From Aphanomyces cochlioides (lineage: Eukaryota; Oomycota; Saprolegniomycetes; Saprolegniales; Verrucalvaceae), in contig JAHQRK010000008.1 of NCBI GenBank assembly GCA_019828595.1, positions 372,001-436,000 of the forward strand: DNA of 64,000 nt, in the 5' to 3' direction. Under the pieces are notes generated by a model that saw only the letters and a list, made by a program, of their open reading frames with translations, had not been told where the DNA came from and searched no databases. Below are positions 33,306 to 42,812 of the stretch, piece by piece. Within the stretch, counting starts at the first letter, position 1. Every line of letters starts with the position of its first letter. The translations under genes and the position numbers were made by a program.

Positions 33306-34201
33306 TGCGATGTCGACTGCAAAATGAGATATGACCATCGCCCCATCTTAATTATTCTGGGAATGTGATTAGCCTCCATTTAGTGACATTATTCGAATAG
33401 TGACATACACCAACTGTCACATCCGTTTTGCTGTTAGTCGCAATTCTCTCGACACCACAGTCATTTCTCTGGTCTTCAGCCCAACGACTTGAGAAGTTCT
33501 TATGTCTCCAAGATGTCCTCTTTAGCGTACCTGCCAATCTTATCAATCTTATTATCCAAACGTGGTTACAACATACTAGTACAACATATAGTTTGCCGGA
33601 ATTTCATGCAAATTGTCTCGGATGCATCGAATAAAGTCTGTTTCACTCGTTGCATATATTGAAAGAACTACATCTCGAGTAGTGTGGATAAATCAAACAA
33701 AGCAAGGCTAGAAGCCGTGGAAGATATGGATAAGAAGAACGATTCGATGGATTGCAAATAGTGACGTTGGAATGACCCTTTGTATAAGCTATGTCATTAA
33801 ACCGAGGGAGTGTCGACTGACTGTCCAAAATTGAACCAATGGATTCTCCATGGATATTTGAGTATTTTTATTCAACCTCAAATACAAATATTAAGTATAA
33901 TCAATTTAATTATTTTATACTTGGATAAAGTATTGGGACGTTCTCAGCCTCAGATCTGAATCTGTGGTCGACACGGCGAACCGCCGCCTACGCCACTTTC
34001 CAAGCTCCTCCACGCACAATGGCCTTTCGATACAATGCATCCAGTACTTAAAGAGACTTCCAACGGAGCCGTAGCCTGCCGAATATTCCGCGTAGTCTGC
34101 ACAGAGACAAGCATACCGCCTCATGTTACTCCAACGAGGCTGCCTGTGATTGGCTCCCTACACGCTCTTTCGTCATTGACTCACACATTCCATCGAGTTC
34201 C
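33306..34201. other. Divergent promoter region between peroxiredoxins 2 and 3
   Basis: The 896-bp region separates two head-to-head peroxiredoxin genes and should contain both promoters. It is AT-rich in its centre (33850-33930). No gene or clear element was found. Confidence 0.4.
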
Positions 34202-34840
34202 ATGGTTGCCACGATCCGCAAGCCCGCTCCTGCTTTCACCGCCGAAGCCGTCATCAACGGACGCTTCGAAGAAGTCAGCCTCAAGGACTACTTGGGACAA
34301 TACGTCGTCCTCTTCTTCTACCCGCTCGACTTCACGTTCGTCTGCCCCACGGAAATCATCGCCTTCTCGGACCGCATTGAAGACTTCAAGAAGCTCAACA
34401 CGGCTGTCTTGGCGGCGTCCGTCGACTCCAAGTTCTCCCACTTGGCCTGGATCAAGCACCCTCGCAACGACGGTGGTTTGGGCGAAATGAAGATCCCGGT
34501 CATCTCGGACATCACCAAGAAGATCTCGAAGGACTACGGTGTGTTGATCGAAGACGATTCTGATGCCGACAACGGCGTGGCGTTGCGTGGATTGTTCATC
34601 ATTGACACGAAGGGTGTGTTGCGTCAAATCACGATCAACGACTTGCCGGTGGGCCGCAACGTGGACGAAATCTTGCGTTTGGTGGAAGCTTTCCAGTACA
34701 CGGATGAGTTTGGTGAAGTGTGTCCCGCGAACTGGACTGCTGGTAAGGCCACGATGGTCGCCAACCCTGAAGACTCGAAGGCTTACTTCAAAGCTCAACA
34801 TGACGCGAATGCCGGCCAGAACAAGCGCAAGGCTCATTAA
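34202..34840 (+). CDS. 2-Cys peroxiredoxin, copy 3, with longer tail
   Basis: A 212-residue intronless CDS, near-identical to copies 1 and 2 through YFKA and then extended with [14 protein letters not shown], a basic hydrophilic tail. FVCPTE holds the peroxidatic Cys and GEVCPANW the resolving Cys. The extension replaces the two-residue end of the others, and typical 2-Cys enzymes do have a C-terminal tail at this place, so copy 3 may be the ancestral full-length gene (inference). Its upstream sequence differs entirely from that of copies 1 and 2. It converges with the GPR107-like gene, 157 bp downstream. Confidence 0.96.
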   Translation: MVATIRKPAPAFTAEAVINGRFEEVSLKDYLGQYVVLFFYPLDFTFVCPTEIIAFSDRIEDFKKLNTAVLAASVDSKFSHLAWIKHPRNDGGLGEMKIPVISDITKKISKDYGVLIEDDSDADNGVALRGLFIIDTKGVLRQITINDLPVGRNVDEILRLVEAFQYTDEFGEVCPANWTAGKATMVANPEDSKAYFKAQHDANAGQNKRKAH

Positions 34841-34997
34841 TGTACTCATTCTGTCATGCCATTTAGTTCTCTCATCAGTGCTTTTGATTGGCTAAAAATA
34901 GTTAATATTTGTCAACAATAAATAATTGATGTTGTTGTCGTCTGAAAATAATTGATTCTACTAATCATTTATTTTTCGATCAACAATTGTATACGCA

Positions 34998-36732
34998 CTA
35001 CACAACTAGCTCCTCCGACGGTGTCTTGGGATTGATCTGACTTCGACGTGGACTGGGAGCCTTTCCAAGCTTTCTTTGCAATGCAGGACCGACTTCTGGA
35101 TCTTCATCGTCGAGACCAAACTCATCCTACAAAAATAAATTTCGTTCACATTTTCAATTGAATATGAATCATTCAACCAGGTCAACTTGAGTGCTGAGAG
35201 CCAAATATGGATGCGCGGCTTGGGGTTGAAACTTGTGGCTACATCAGCATCAATCAAATGTTTGGACTCCATAAACGTACCCAGTGTAGGCATAAAAGAC
35301 CAAAGCTGCAGTTTCTGCCACAGCAACCGTCAACCAAGTCTATTGGAATATGAAAATTCTATGCCGGAGGGCTTTCATCTTACCAGCGAATACGGCAAAC
35401 TCGCCGCCAACAAGTAGAGCGCAATCCGGGTGAAGTAGACGTACGTAACGACGGCAACATAAAATGCTCGGAATTGAGTCAATTTTCGCAAATTTATTTG
35501 GGCTACACAGATGCAATCAAATGTGGAGAGAAGGTTTGATCTTACCTTTGCCATCAACATTGGCAGTTTCACGTAGTTGGCGAATGCTCCAAACGATGGG
35601 AAACAAAATGGCGCAGCAGCATAAAATGTCCAAGAGATGCATGGCGTCACGCCAATGAATCCATGATTGCGTTCCGACAGATGATTCCTCCAGCACGACG
35701 ACTGCAATATTGTTGGCGACCTTTCAAGATACAAAGTTAATGGGCATTGAAGTAAATTGCGTACCTGAAGCACCAAGACAAAGAAAACGACATTTTTCTC
35801 CATGCGATTCAGATGCTGCTTCAAAATGGACCAACCCGTGCCGATGAGCAAAATAACAACGAAAAGCATCATGCCTTTGAGAAACATGAAGATGTAGAAG
35901 AGTGTATTCCATGAAGTCAATGTATCTCCATGGGTTTTCATGTAGTAAAAGCGCATGGACTCAAAAAATGTTGAAAAAATCTACAAGAAAGATTTTCGAA
36001 ATGTCAAGAGGTTCATGGAAGTCGGTACCTTGAGCACTAGCAGAATAGACATCATGTGATGGATATGATGAATATCGCCTCGATTTGCTCGACAAAGGAG
36101 GCGTAACCACAATGCCAAGCCAGCCCCAAAGGTAAATGTCGTCAAGAGATAAATCAGTGGCAAAGATGCATCACCCGACGATAAATAATTGTCGTTCGGA
36201 TTCATAAAGCTCGCGTCCATCTACAATTTCTCCACCATTACATCATTCCCTAGAATATAATGCACCGAAAAAGTCAAAATCGTATCGGTATCGCCACAGT
36301 GTGCAAATAGGAGATAATAAAAACCTGCTTTCTTCACAGCATGCGAAAGATGCCACGTTGCAGAATCAGCAAAATCAATGCGGTCAGTCGTGGCTTGTTG
36401 ATTGTCGAGGAGACACAAGTCTTCGTTGTACGGCTGCGCAAAGTAAGCACCAGCATCTTCAACCAAGTCACCTTCCTATTCGAGACACATGAGGACAGTT
36501 GAGAAACGAAAAGGCGGACATGGACAAACAGAATACTGCTTCGAGGAGCTTGCGACGTCAGTGCTGGAATCGTGACTTGGACATCCATTTGGCCACCGAC
36601 GTCAAAACCAAAGCGCTCAATGAGAAACTGGCGCCTTGTTTCTTCCTTAAAGGACCATGATTGCTTGAGCGCCGACGCTGACAAGGCAAGCCAGCCAAGG
36701 AGAAATGCCGACACGGTCGTCGGCCAACGCAT
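34998..36732 (-). CDS. GPR107/GPR108-like seven-helix (lung 7TM family) protein
   Basis: Nine exons on the minus strand: 36526-36732, 36266-36475, 36029-36220, 35765-35980, 35546-35720, 35384-35502, 35281-35339, 35187-35238 and 34998-35126 (introns 42-60 bp), 452 residues. The start is MRWPTTVSAFLLGWLALSASA, a signal peptide; a second ATG lies 24 codons upstream. A lumenal domain follows, then helices with family landmarks: NYLSSGDASLPLIYLL, LKGMMLFVVILLIGTGWSILK, VANNIAVVVLEES, LDILCCCAILFPIVWSIRQL, DGKAQINLRKL, YVYFTRIALYLL and KFQP after the last helix. The tail has DEFGLDDED. This family sits in the Golgi/trans-Golgi and endosomes and affects retrograde membrane traffic. The last acceptors were chosen because only they keep KFQP and DEFGLDDED in one frame. 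Confidence 0.9.
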
Positions 36733-38330
36733 ATTGAAATGGCTAGAAAATGAATGAAATCCGGATAATTTGAGTCGATTAAAACTATCAAATTTTATAT
36801 TCATCATGTCAAAACCAGAAAATCAACCTACGTCTTAACACAATGCATTCAGGCATCCAAGAGTGCAATTGAAAAGACGTACAGACTACAAAGTACACGA
36901 ATGATTTCAAAGGACAAGGGCATCAATCTCGAGCTGGATTGTAATCGTTTAGGTCCCATAAAATATAAGTTAATAGAGGTTTCAAGTTGCTCTTGGGTTG
37001 GTATGGTGCATTGAAACGAAGACAGAATAGACTCGCAGTCCCGGTGACGACTTAAACTTTCAAGGGCGATGCGTTGGTCATGTCACCGTTGTGGAATCGA
37101 CCTGGACAGGTTGGCTGAATCGACAACAGTAAACGACATCGGAACTGCCACCATCCGGATAATTTTACACTGATTTCATTAAATGATATTAGTGCATCGT
37201 GCTGTCCATGTGTCGTTCGACAATATAAATCTACGATCTACGCGCTGATGCTTGAAATGATATGGCCAAATGGACTTGCCGCTGTGTTTCCGATGTTAAT
37301 TCGTCTTGCCATAAGAGGAGCCCAACCTTTTTTATATCACCACTGAACTTGTTAACCCCTTCACCCCCGCCAGTTTTCGTCCCTCAAAATCTCACAAGGG
37401 CGAGTTCTTTTCTTCTTATCGCTTCTCCGGACCCCGCGTAATAGCTGCCCCCAAACGTTGTCCAGAAAAGTTTAGTCAAGCCAACAAAGATGAATATCTC
37501 GCCGAGGCATGCATGCTGTTTGTTGTCCCAACCCATTTTATATCACCTTTGAAACCCCTGCACCCCGCAATTTTGCCATGGCCGACTTGGCTCAAGCTCC
37601 AACTCAGTCATGAAAAGATCATCGCAACTCCATCGAGCTCCACACTACCAGCAGAGTTGCCACTCAAAGTGTACATACTCTTCATTGCATCAGTATCTAT
37701 CATGCCACGGAGGGAGGAGTTGAGTCGTTTTCCTCTTGATATCCATTGAGAGGACGTGTTTTTCGGCAGACTTTTTAAAAAATTTAATCCACGTTGGCAA
37801 CCTGCACATCAAATGATTCATCACAAAGACTGAATCAACCGCAGGCACATCCATCCACTCCTTCAAATCTACCACGAACGAGCAACAAATTCGGTTTGCA
37901 TGCCCTCGAGATGTAAATTCAACGTCAGGTTCAAAATGTTGAAAAAATAAATCCATAAATTCAAAGATAAACAATTAAATGTTTTCAAAATATTATTATT
38001 GTTGATTTGAGCCATTCGCTAATAAATATTTTGAGCGATTGTGATTGGCTGAATAAAATTTTAAAGAAAGTACAGTTCCCATGAGAGAAAGTACTGTTCT
38101 AATTTTCATTCATCCAATGTATTGGCGCGATTGGAGATTGATACAAAAACGAATCCAAATTGGGAAATTTCTAGCGAATCCACAATAATATTTTGGAATT
38201 TAGTTTTCAACATAGGGATAGTGCACCAGCCAGCCACAGCCTGAATTCCCAACGAGGTCTCCGAATTTATTCAGTCTGATGTGTCGCTCGCTCCGATGGG
38301 TTTGAAACTCATTGCACAATTCGAACGCTC
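36733..38330. other. Intergenic region with weak repeats
   Basis: No supported gene. A minus-strand frame at 37690-37974 (94 residues, no ATG at its start) has protein-like composition but no known motif and may be an exon remnant. Two imperfect direct repeats, near 37321 and 37526, share CCCAACC...TTTATATCACC followed by a C-rich segment. About 38030-38200 is related to the dispersed AT-rich repeat. Confidence 0.45.
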
Positions 38331-38639
38331 ATGGATACGACTGCGAAAAGCCAAAAGGAACGCATTGCAGCACAGAAGAAAGCATGGGATGCACGCAACC
38401 GAGACAAGAAACGAGCACAGATGAAGGCATACTACATGCGCAACAAAGACCGGATCAAGCAGTACAGAGATCGAGTGAAGCAAAACCGGACACGACCAGA
38501 CTCGACATCCTCCGACTCGGCGCCATCTGCACCCTCGTCACCGCCGCTGCCATCCACAACGCCAACAGCAGAACCGTCGCCACACATGGGACCAACCAGC
38601 CCGATGAATATTGCAGCGCTACTGAACCCGCTGACATAA
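38331..38639 (+). CDS. Small charged protein with C-terminal LLNP motif
   Basis: A 102-residue ATG-to-stop ORF. Residues 1-50 are Lys/Arg/Gln-rich with the repeat unit seen in the protein at 17449 (WDARNRDKKRAQ, YYMRNKDRIKQY); residues 55-88 are Ser/Pro/Thr-rich; the end is SPMNIAALLNPLT. The shared order (charged Tyr/Asn/Lys repeats, Ser/Pro linker, M-x-(I/M)-x-x-LLNP at the very C terminus) marks both as one family, though this copy has only about two repeat units. Function unknown; nuclear or nucleic-acid-associated action is plausible from charge. Confidence 0.72.
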   Translation: MDTTAKSQKERIAAQKKAWDARNRDKKRAQMKAYYMRNKDRIKQYRDRVKQNRTRPDSTSSDSAPSAPSSPPLPSTTPTAEPSPHMGPTSPMNIAALLNPLT

Positions 38640-39181
38640 GAGCCCAGCCAGAATGGAAGGCCAAGTTATTGTTGTATTGTTATTGAGGATGATGGACATT
38701 TGAAATGTGTGAAAGAAAGTGTATACAAAGTTCAAGCTATGTTGCGTCGTGAAGGCCTATCCAAGCCACCAAATATATTCCATACACATCAAACAAGCTG
38801 TCTGTCGGTGCGCATGGCTAGGATCCTTCAAGAGTTGCATAAAGGCAAGGGGTCGGCGCATTGAATCCACGGAGACCAGCATCGAAGAGAACCTTCAGCT
38901 TCATTAGAGAGCACAGATTGAGCGGTAAGGAAGGTGAATTAAAAAAACGTCGCAGTTAATGAAAGATGCTTCACAAGTTCCTCCTGCACGCAGTCCTCCT
39001 CGTGTCGTCGTTGTTGTGCCGGGATGTACCTCACCGTCAAGGGTCCATTTCAATACCAATGTCACTATTTTCTAAAATTCAGGAAAAATTAATATTCTGA
39101 ATATTCAACTATTATTATTATTATAGATACAAATTTCCATATTACATTTTTGGTATTTTCCAATAGTGACAAGTCACTACT
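38640..39181. other. Intergenic spacer
   Basis: No supported feature. A TTATTATTATTATA tract near 39113 is the most AT-rich point, in the putative promoter of the next gene. Confidence 0.4.
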
Positions 39182-39742
39182 ATGTGCCATTTATGGATGA
39201 AGCGGCGAAGAGCGAACCCATCGGCCATCTATCTGACGGTTCTCTTGGACCTCAATCTGTTCAAGAGGGTCCAGTCGTACCAGCAAGGCTTATATGGAGA
39301 TCTCATGGAAAGGTACCGCGAGTGGCAGCATGTCCGCGAGACGGCATTTCCGTCTGGCCTGCGCTTTCTGCAGTACGCACTGCCAGAGCGGTACGGTACC
39401 GTGGCTGCGTTTCGCAACAGCTTGCAAGTCTTTGCCGGCTATTCGCTCTTTCTCAATGCATTTCAGCCTGATATACGCTTTCCACTGCATATTGCAATTG
39501 TCGAAGGCAAGCTCAAGATTGTCTCGCGATGGATTGCGTGCTGCGGATTGCATTGGGTTACGCCTGATGCGTTCTTCCTTGCAGCTCGGTATAACCACGT
39601 TCATATCATGGAATGGCTCGTCGACCGAAAGTTCGTGCGTTTGAAAACACGCGTGAGACAGCGAGCTCGTGAATTAGCAGCCATTCACGGCCACAAGCCT
39701 GTCCTCAGCTTTCTCTCACGAGACAGACAATATAAGAAATAA
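39182..39742 (+). CDS. Ankyrin-repeat-like protein
   Basis: A single-exon 186-residue ORF with ATG. The first ~85 residues are helical and basic (LLDLNLFKRVQSYQQGLYGDL). The rest has degenerate ankyrin-type helix pairs: FPLHIAIVEGKLKIVSRWI, DAFFLAARYNHVHIMEWLV and ELAAIHGHKPVLSFL, about 33 residues apart. Oomycete genomes carry many such divergent ankyrin proteins; they mediate protein contacts. Partner unknown. Its stop is only 7 bp from the stop of the opposite-strand zinc-finger gene, so the transcripts must overlap. Confidence 0.75.
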   Translation: MCHLWMKRRRANPSAIYLTVLLDLNLFKRVQSYQQGLYGDLMERYREWQHVRETAFPSGLRFLQYALPERYGTVAAFRNSLQVFAGYSLFLNAFQPDIRFPLHIAIVEGKLKIVSRWIACCGLHWVTPDAFFLAARYNHVHIMEWLVDRKFVRLKTRVRQRARELAAIHGHKPVLSFLSRDRQYKK

Positions 39743-39749
39743 ACATGTT

Positions 39750-40273
39750 CTAGAGTTCTAACGCAATTTGGGTTTGAAGAGGCACGCGCGTCCGAGAGTC
39801 CGAGTCCATTCGCGGTCGTTTAGCCATTTCTTGTGCTTCGCATGTTGTTGCGACTCGTTCAACGGGGGCTGCATCCGGCGTCAAGTATTGTCTAGTACGT
39901 TCATGGACGCAGACAACTGATTGTTCATGAGCAGTGCACAATGCAAAGTGTCTAAACAAAGTTTGTAAGATTTCAGTCGCGTGGAGCTCCATGCGTACCG
40001 TTTGGCCTCAGAAGGACATTGTGGAACGAGACATTTGATCCATCCCGTGTGGTGATATCGCACTTTGGTGATGGCAACCCAGCGCCGATTGTGTGCAGGG
40101 TCTTTTTGCTGCTGCTGTTGTTGCTGTTGATTCGACTGTTGCTGTTGTTGTTGGATCTGTTGATGTTTTTGCTGCTCTTGAAATTTGGCTGCAGCGTCGC
40201 GAGAATGGTAAAGACAGAGACCGTCCGTTTTGCTGTAGCGCCGACATCGCTCCACACGGCATGGTTTGGTCAT
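39750..40273 (-). CDS. PolyQ protein with two CCCH-type (WRKY19-like) zinc fingers
   Basis: Two exons on the minus strand, 39999-40273 and 39750-39951 (47-bp intron, phase 2), 158 residues. Start MTKPCRVERC chosen over an upstream ATG because the first finger begins here. Finger 1 is CRVERCRRYSKTDGLCLYH; finger 2, split by the intron, is CLVPQCPSEAKR-HFALCTAH. Both have C-x4-C-x(9-10)-C-x2-H spacing, as in the small fingers found in tandem in oomycete and plant WRKY19-like proteins. Between them lies a Gln-rich stretch (QQQQQQ blocks) of about 30 residues. The tail is basic (KRPRMDSDSRTR). Likely nuclear; role unknown. Splicing is essential to restore finger 2. Confidence 0.8.
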
Positions 40274-41335
40274 CTCTCTTTCTTCGATAGAAACCGAAAA
40301 TGAGCCCCTACAGGTCCAAAACCAGCAGCTTGCACGTGAAACCGACACCGAAGGGACGAAGAGCCGTTCAACTTGAAACGACGCCGCGACCTTTCAGTGA
40401 TAGCGTGGCAAGTGTCTACACCGTTAAGGTCTCGCCTGCAGTTTTTCTCACACTTCCCAAATGTCCGAAAATCGAGCCCTTGCTACATTTGAGAAAAAAG
40501 AGAAACACATTCGACATTTATGACATTAATGTCAGGCAACCTTCGATGCACGTACTTGTTTGCCTGGTTGGCATGAGAGCAGCAGCAGGAATGTGACCGC
40601 TGTTTATGCTTGGCAAATATACCGGCTAAACGCCATCTTGAAACTGATATTGAAGACTGATCATTGCGACGACTCTTGGTGAACCAATGCTCTTCCAGCT
40701 TGAACAAAACTATTCTATTAGAGCTGCTCGACTCTTTGACGAAAATAGAAGTGACTCTATCTGTTGCTGGAACGAAAGGATAGCCCAGTTGAAGCAAGTC
40801 TTCGCTGTCTAAATGCCATCTTTGCTCAAGATGCTTTGCGTGCAGCCTTTAACCGTCAAACCAACCGCTCAGAGCACAATGGTCAACAACTGTCCATTCT
40901 ACACTACAGAGCAACACATGTCAAGCTGGTCAAATGATTAGCAAACACCATATAAGCTAAGTTGTGGCCTTTGTTTTTTTGAATGATAGCGATTGTATTA
41001 CAATCGTTTCGCAGGGGAATGCATCATTCTGGGAGAACTCATGCTTTCCACAGCTTGCTTTCCGCTAGGACATTGCTACAGCAACATATTCTTCCATGTC
41101 GAGTACAGTAGAGACAAATGTTAAGGTTACTTGACGCAGTTTTCGGAGAGGACGAGCTCAACAGCTAAGGAATGGCTATCCAAAAGAAAATGCGACATCG
41201 AGAGTTTGGGGTTGGAGGGTTTTAGGGGTTATGAATTGAAGGGTGTAGGGGTTTAAATGTCGGGTGCAAACTTTTTGTCCGGAATAGTATCCGGATTTCC
41301 TGACACCTTGTTGATTTGCAGTCAGTAAAGAGACG
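40274..41335. other. Intergenic region
   Basis: No convincing gene. A G-rich strand at about 41205-41255 (GGGTTTTAGGGGTTAT, GTGTAGGGGTTT) resembles interrupted TTTAGGG telomere-type repeats; a C-rich counterpart lies near 21245-21270. Both are too short to be more than a curiosity. Confidence 0.4.
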
Positions 41336-41828
41336 ATGGCGGCGAATCAAAGCATCAAGGAACTCATGGCGGCCGAGACCAAGGCGTCTAAAATCATCAG
41401 CGAAGCTCGACAAGGTATTGTGAATCTCTCTCCCCTGAGGTTGACACGTGTGCGGTAGAGCGAGGTGAGCGCCTTAAGCAAGCCAAGGCTGAAGCAGAAG
41501 CGGAAATTGCGGCGTACCGTCGTCAACAAGATCAAATCTTTCAAATGAACTCCACAGATGTACGCCTATCATGGTCACTCGTTGAGTGACTGATCTTGCG
41601 ATTTGTAGCTGCTTGGCGATGATTCTAGCGTCATGGACAAGGAAACCGACCTTGAAATTCAAAAGATGCGGTACTTCGATGATCTTTCGAGTGAGATTTG
41701 ACGTTTTGTATGTGTGCAGTGCCGATTTTGAAAAGAACAAGGACTCTGTGCTCAAGTTTATGTACGATCATGTTACCCGAGTCGTTTTGAAAGTGCCCGA
41801 TGCGCGCAAGGAAACTCAAAAGGCGTAA
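41336..41828 (+). CDS. V-type H+-ATPase subunit G
   Basis: Four exons, 41336-41414, 41459-41559, 41609-41670 and 41720-41828 (introns 44-49 bp), 116 residues, the usual length for the family. The N terminus MAANQSIKELMAAETKASKII and the following ERGERLKQAKAEAEAEIAAYR form the long helix typical of subunit G. The third intron donor was set at GTACTTC, which gives KMRADFEKNKDSV; a later GTGAG would leave a 29-bp intron and break the frame. Subunit G is part of the peripheral stalk joining V1 to V0 in vacuolar and endosomal proton pumps. Confidence 0.93.
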
Positions 41829-42360
41829 ACTCTTGTCTAGTTGCATTCTAATTGCGAGTAAAAGACGATCCCCCTATTAAACAGAGTACAATTGCCGAAG
41901 CTCCTCGTTTCATTGCCATCTTGGCCTCCATCGTTCATAAAGAAAATGTATCCCAGCGCATCCAGGTGCATATTCCTGCCGGTCGTGCGAGCGATCTTTC
42001 CAGTTGATAACATGCGACCAGAATTCTACATTGGAAAATACACTATTTTCACCAATTAAATTAAAATAAATATTTCAATATCCAATGAAATAATTTGAAA
42101 ATTTTAATTATAGCCAATTCATAATTCCATTTTCTGGAGGGTGTAACATCAATGTGTGCTGCAAACTAGAGCCAAATCAGAGAAAGCTCTAATATCTGAG
42201 TTCTCTCTCACTAAAAGCCATAACTCGTTCCCATATTTTAGACTGACAGATGCGTGATGCGATGCCATGTAGCTTTAAAAATACCAAGAAATTGTTTTTA
42301 TGCTGTTCCTATTGTTTTTGAATCTTTATTGAATTGTATCCAATCAAAATGTATTATTTA

Positions 42361-42718
42361 ATATTATCGATTTGATACGAATTTCCGGACAATGCACAAT
42401 CGAATCACGCCGGCAGAACCGATCCCAAATCGCTCTGATTGGTCAATTTGAATATACTGGTCTTTAATTGGCTGAAATTTCGGTGCAGACATTTCAGGAC
42501 AAGACGAGGAGTTCAGTGCTCTCATGGTGCATTGCATGGATCAAGCGGAACTTCAAGACTGCCCCTCGAGGAATACAAGGTCCTCTCAGAGCAATTCACA
42601 GCAGTCTCACGAAGATCAATCATCTGTGCCGTCTTCACTCTATCACACGCGTCAATGATATTGGTGATCGATTCGACGAATCACGCTCAATTCGGAAATT
42701 TACGAAAAATCGATAATA
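42361..42718. repeat. Dispersed AT-rich repeat with inverted ends
   Basis: The left end TATTATCGATTTGATACGAATTTCCG and the right end (about 42675-42718), read on the other strand, share TATTATCGATTT...AATTTCCG. Internal motifs (CAATCGAATCACGCCGGC, CCGATCCCA) match the copies at 18535 and 47440. Probably a MITE family. Confidence 0.6.
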
Positions 42719-42812
42719 CCAATTAAATTTAATGATGAAATCTGTTTTATCCAATCCAAATGGCTCATTGGGTTCCATTTGTTGTTCTGAGTTGTAGTGA
42801 CGAAGAAGATCC

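Noticed and set aside
34181..34849. Long ORFs antisense to the three peroxiredoxin genes
   Set aside because: They mirror the strongly biased codon use of the peroxiredoxins and repeat in all three copies for that reason; the sense proteins are certain.
41205..41255. Telomere-like G-rich tract
   Set aside because: Too short and irregular to be an interstitial telomere array.
41671..41699. Intron donor GTGAG at 41700 in V-ATPase subunit G
   Set aside because: Would give an intron of about 29 bp and the wrong phase; the upstream GTACTTC donor restores KMRADFEKNKDS.
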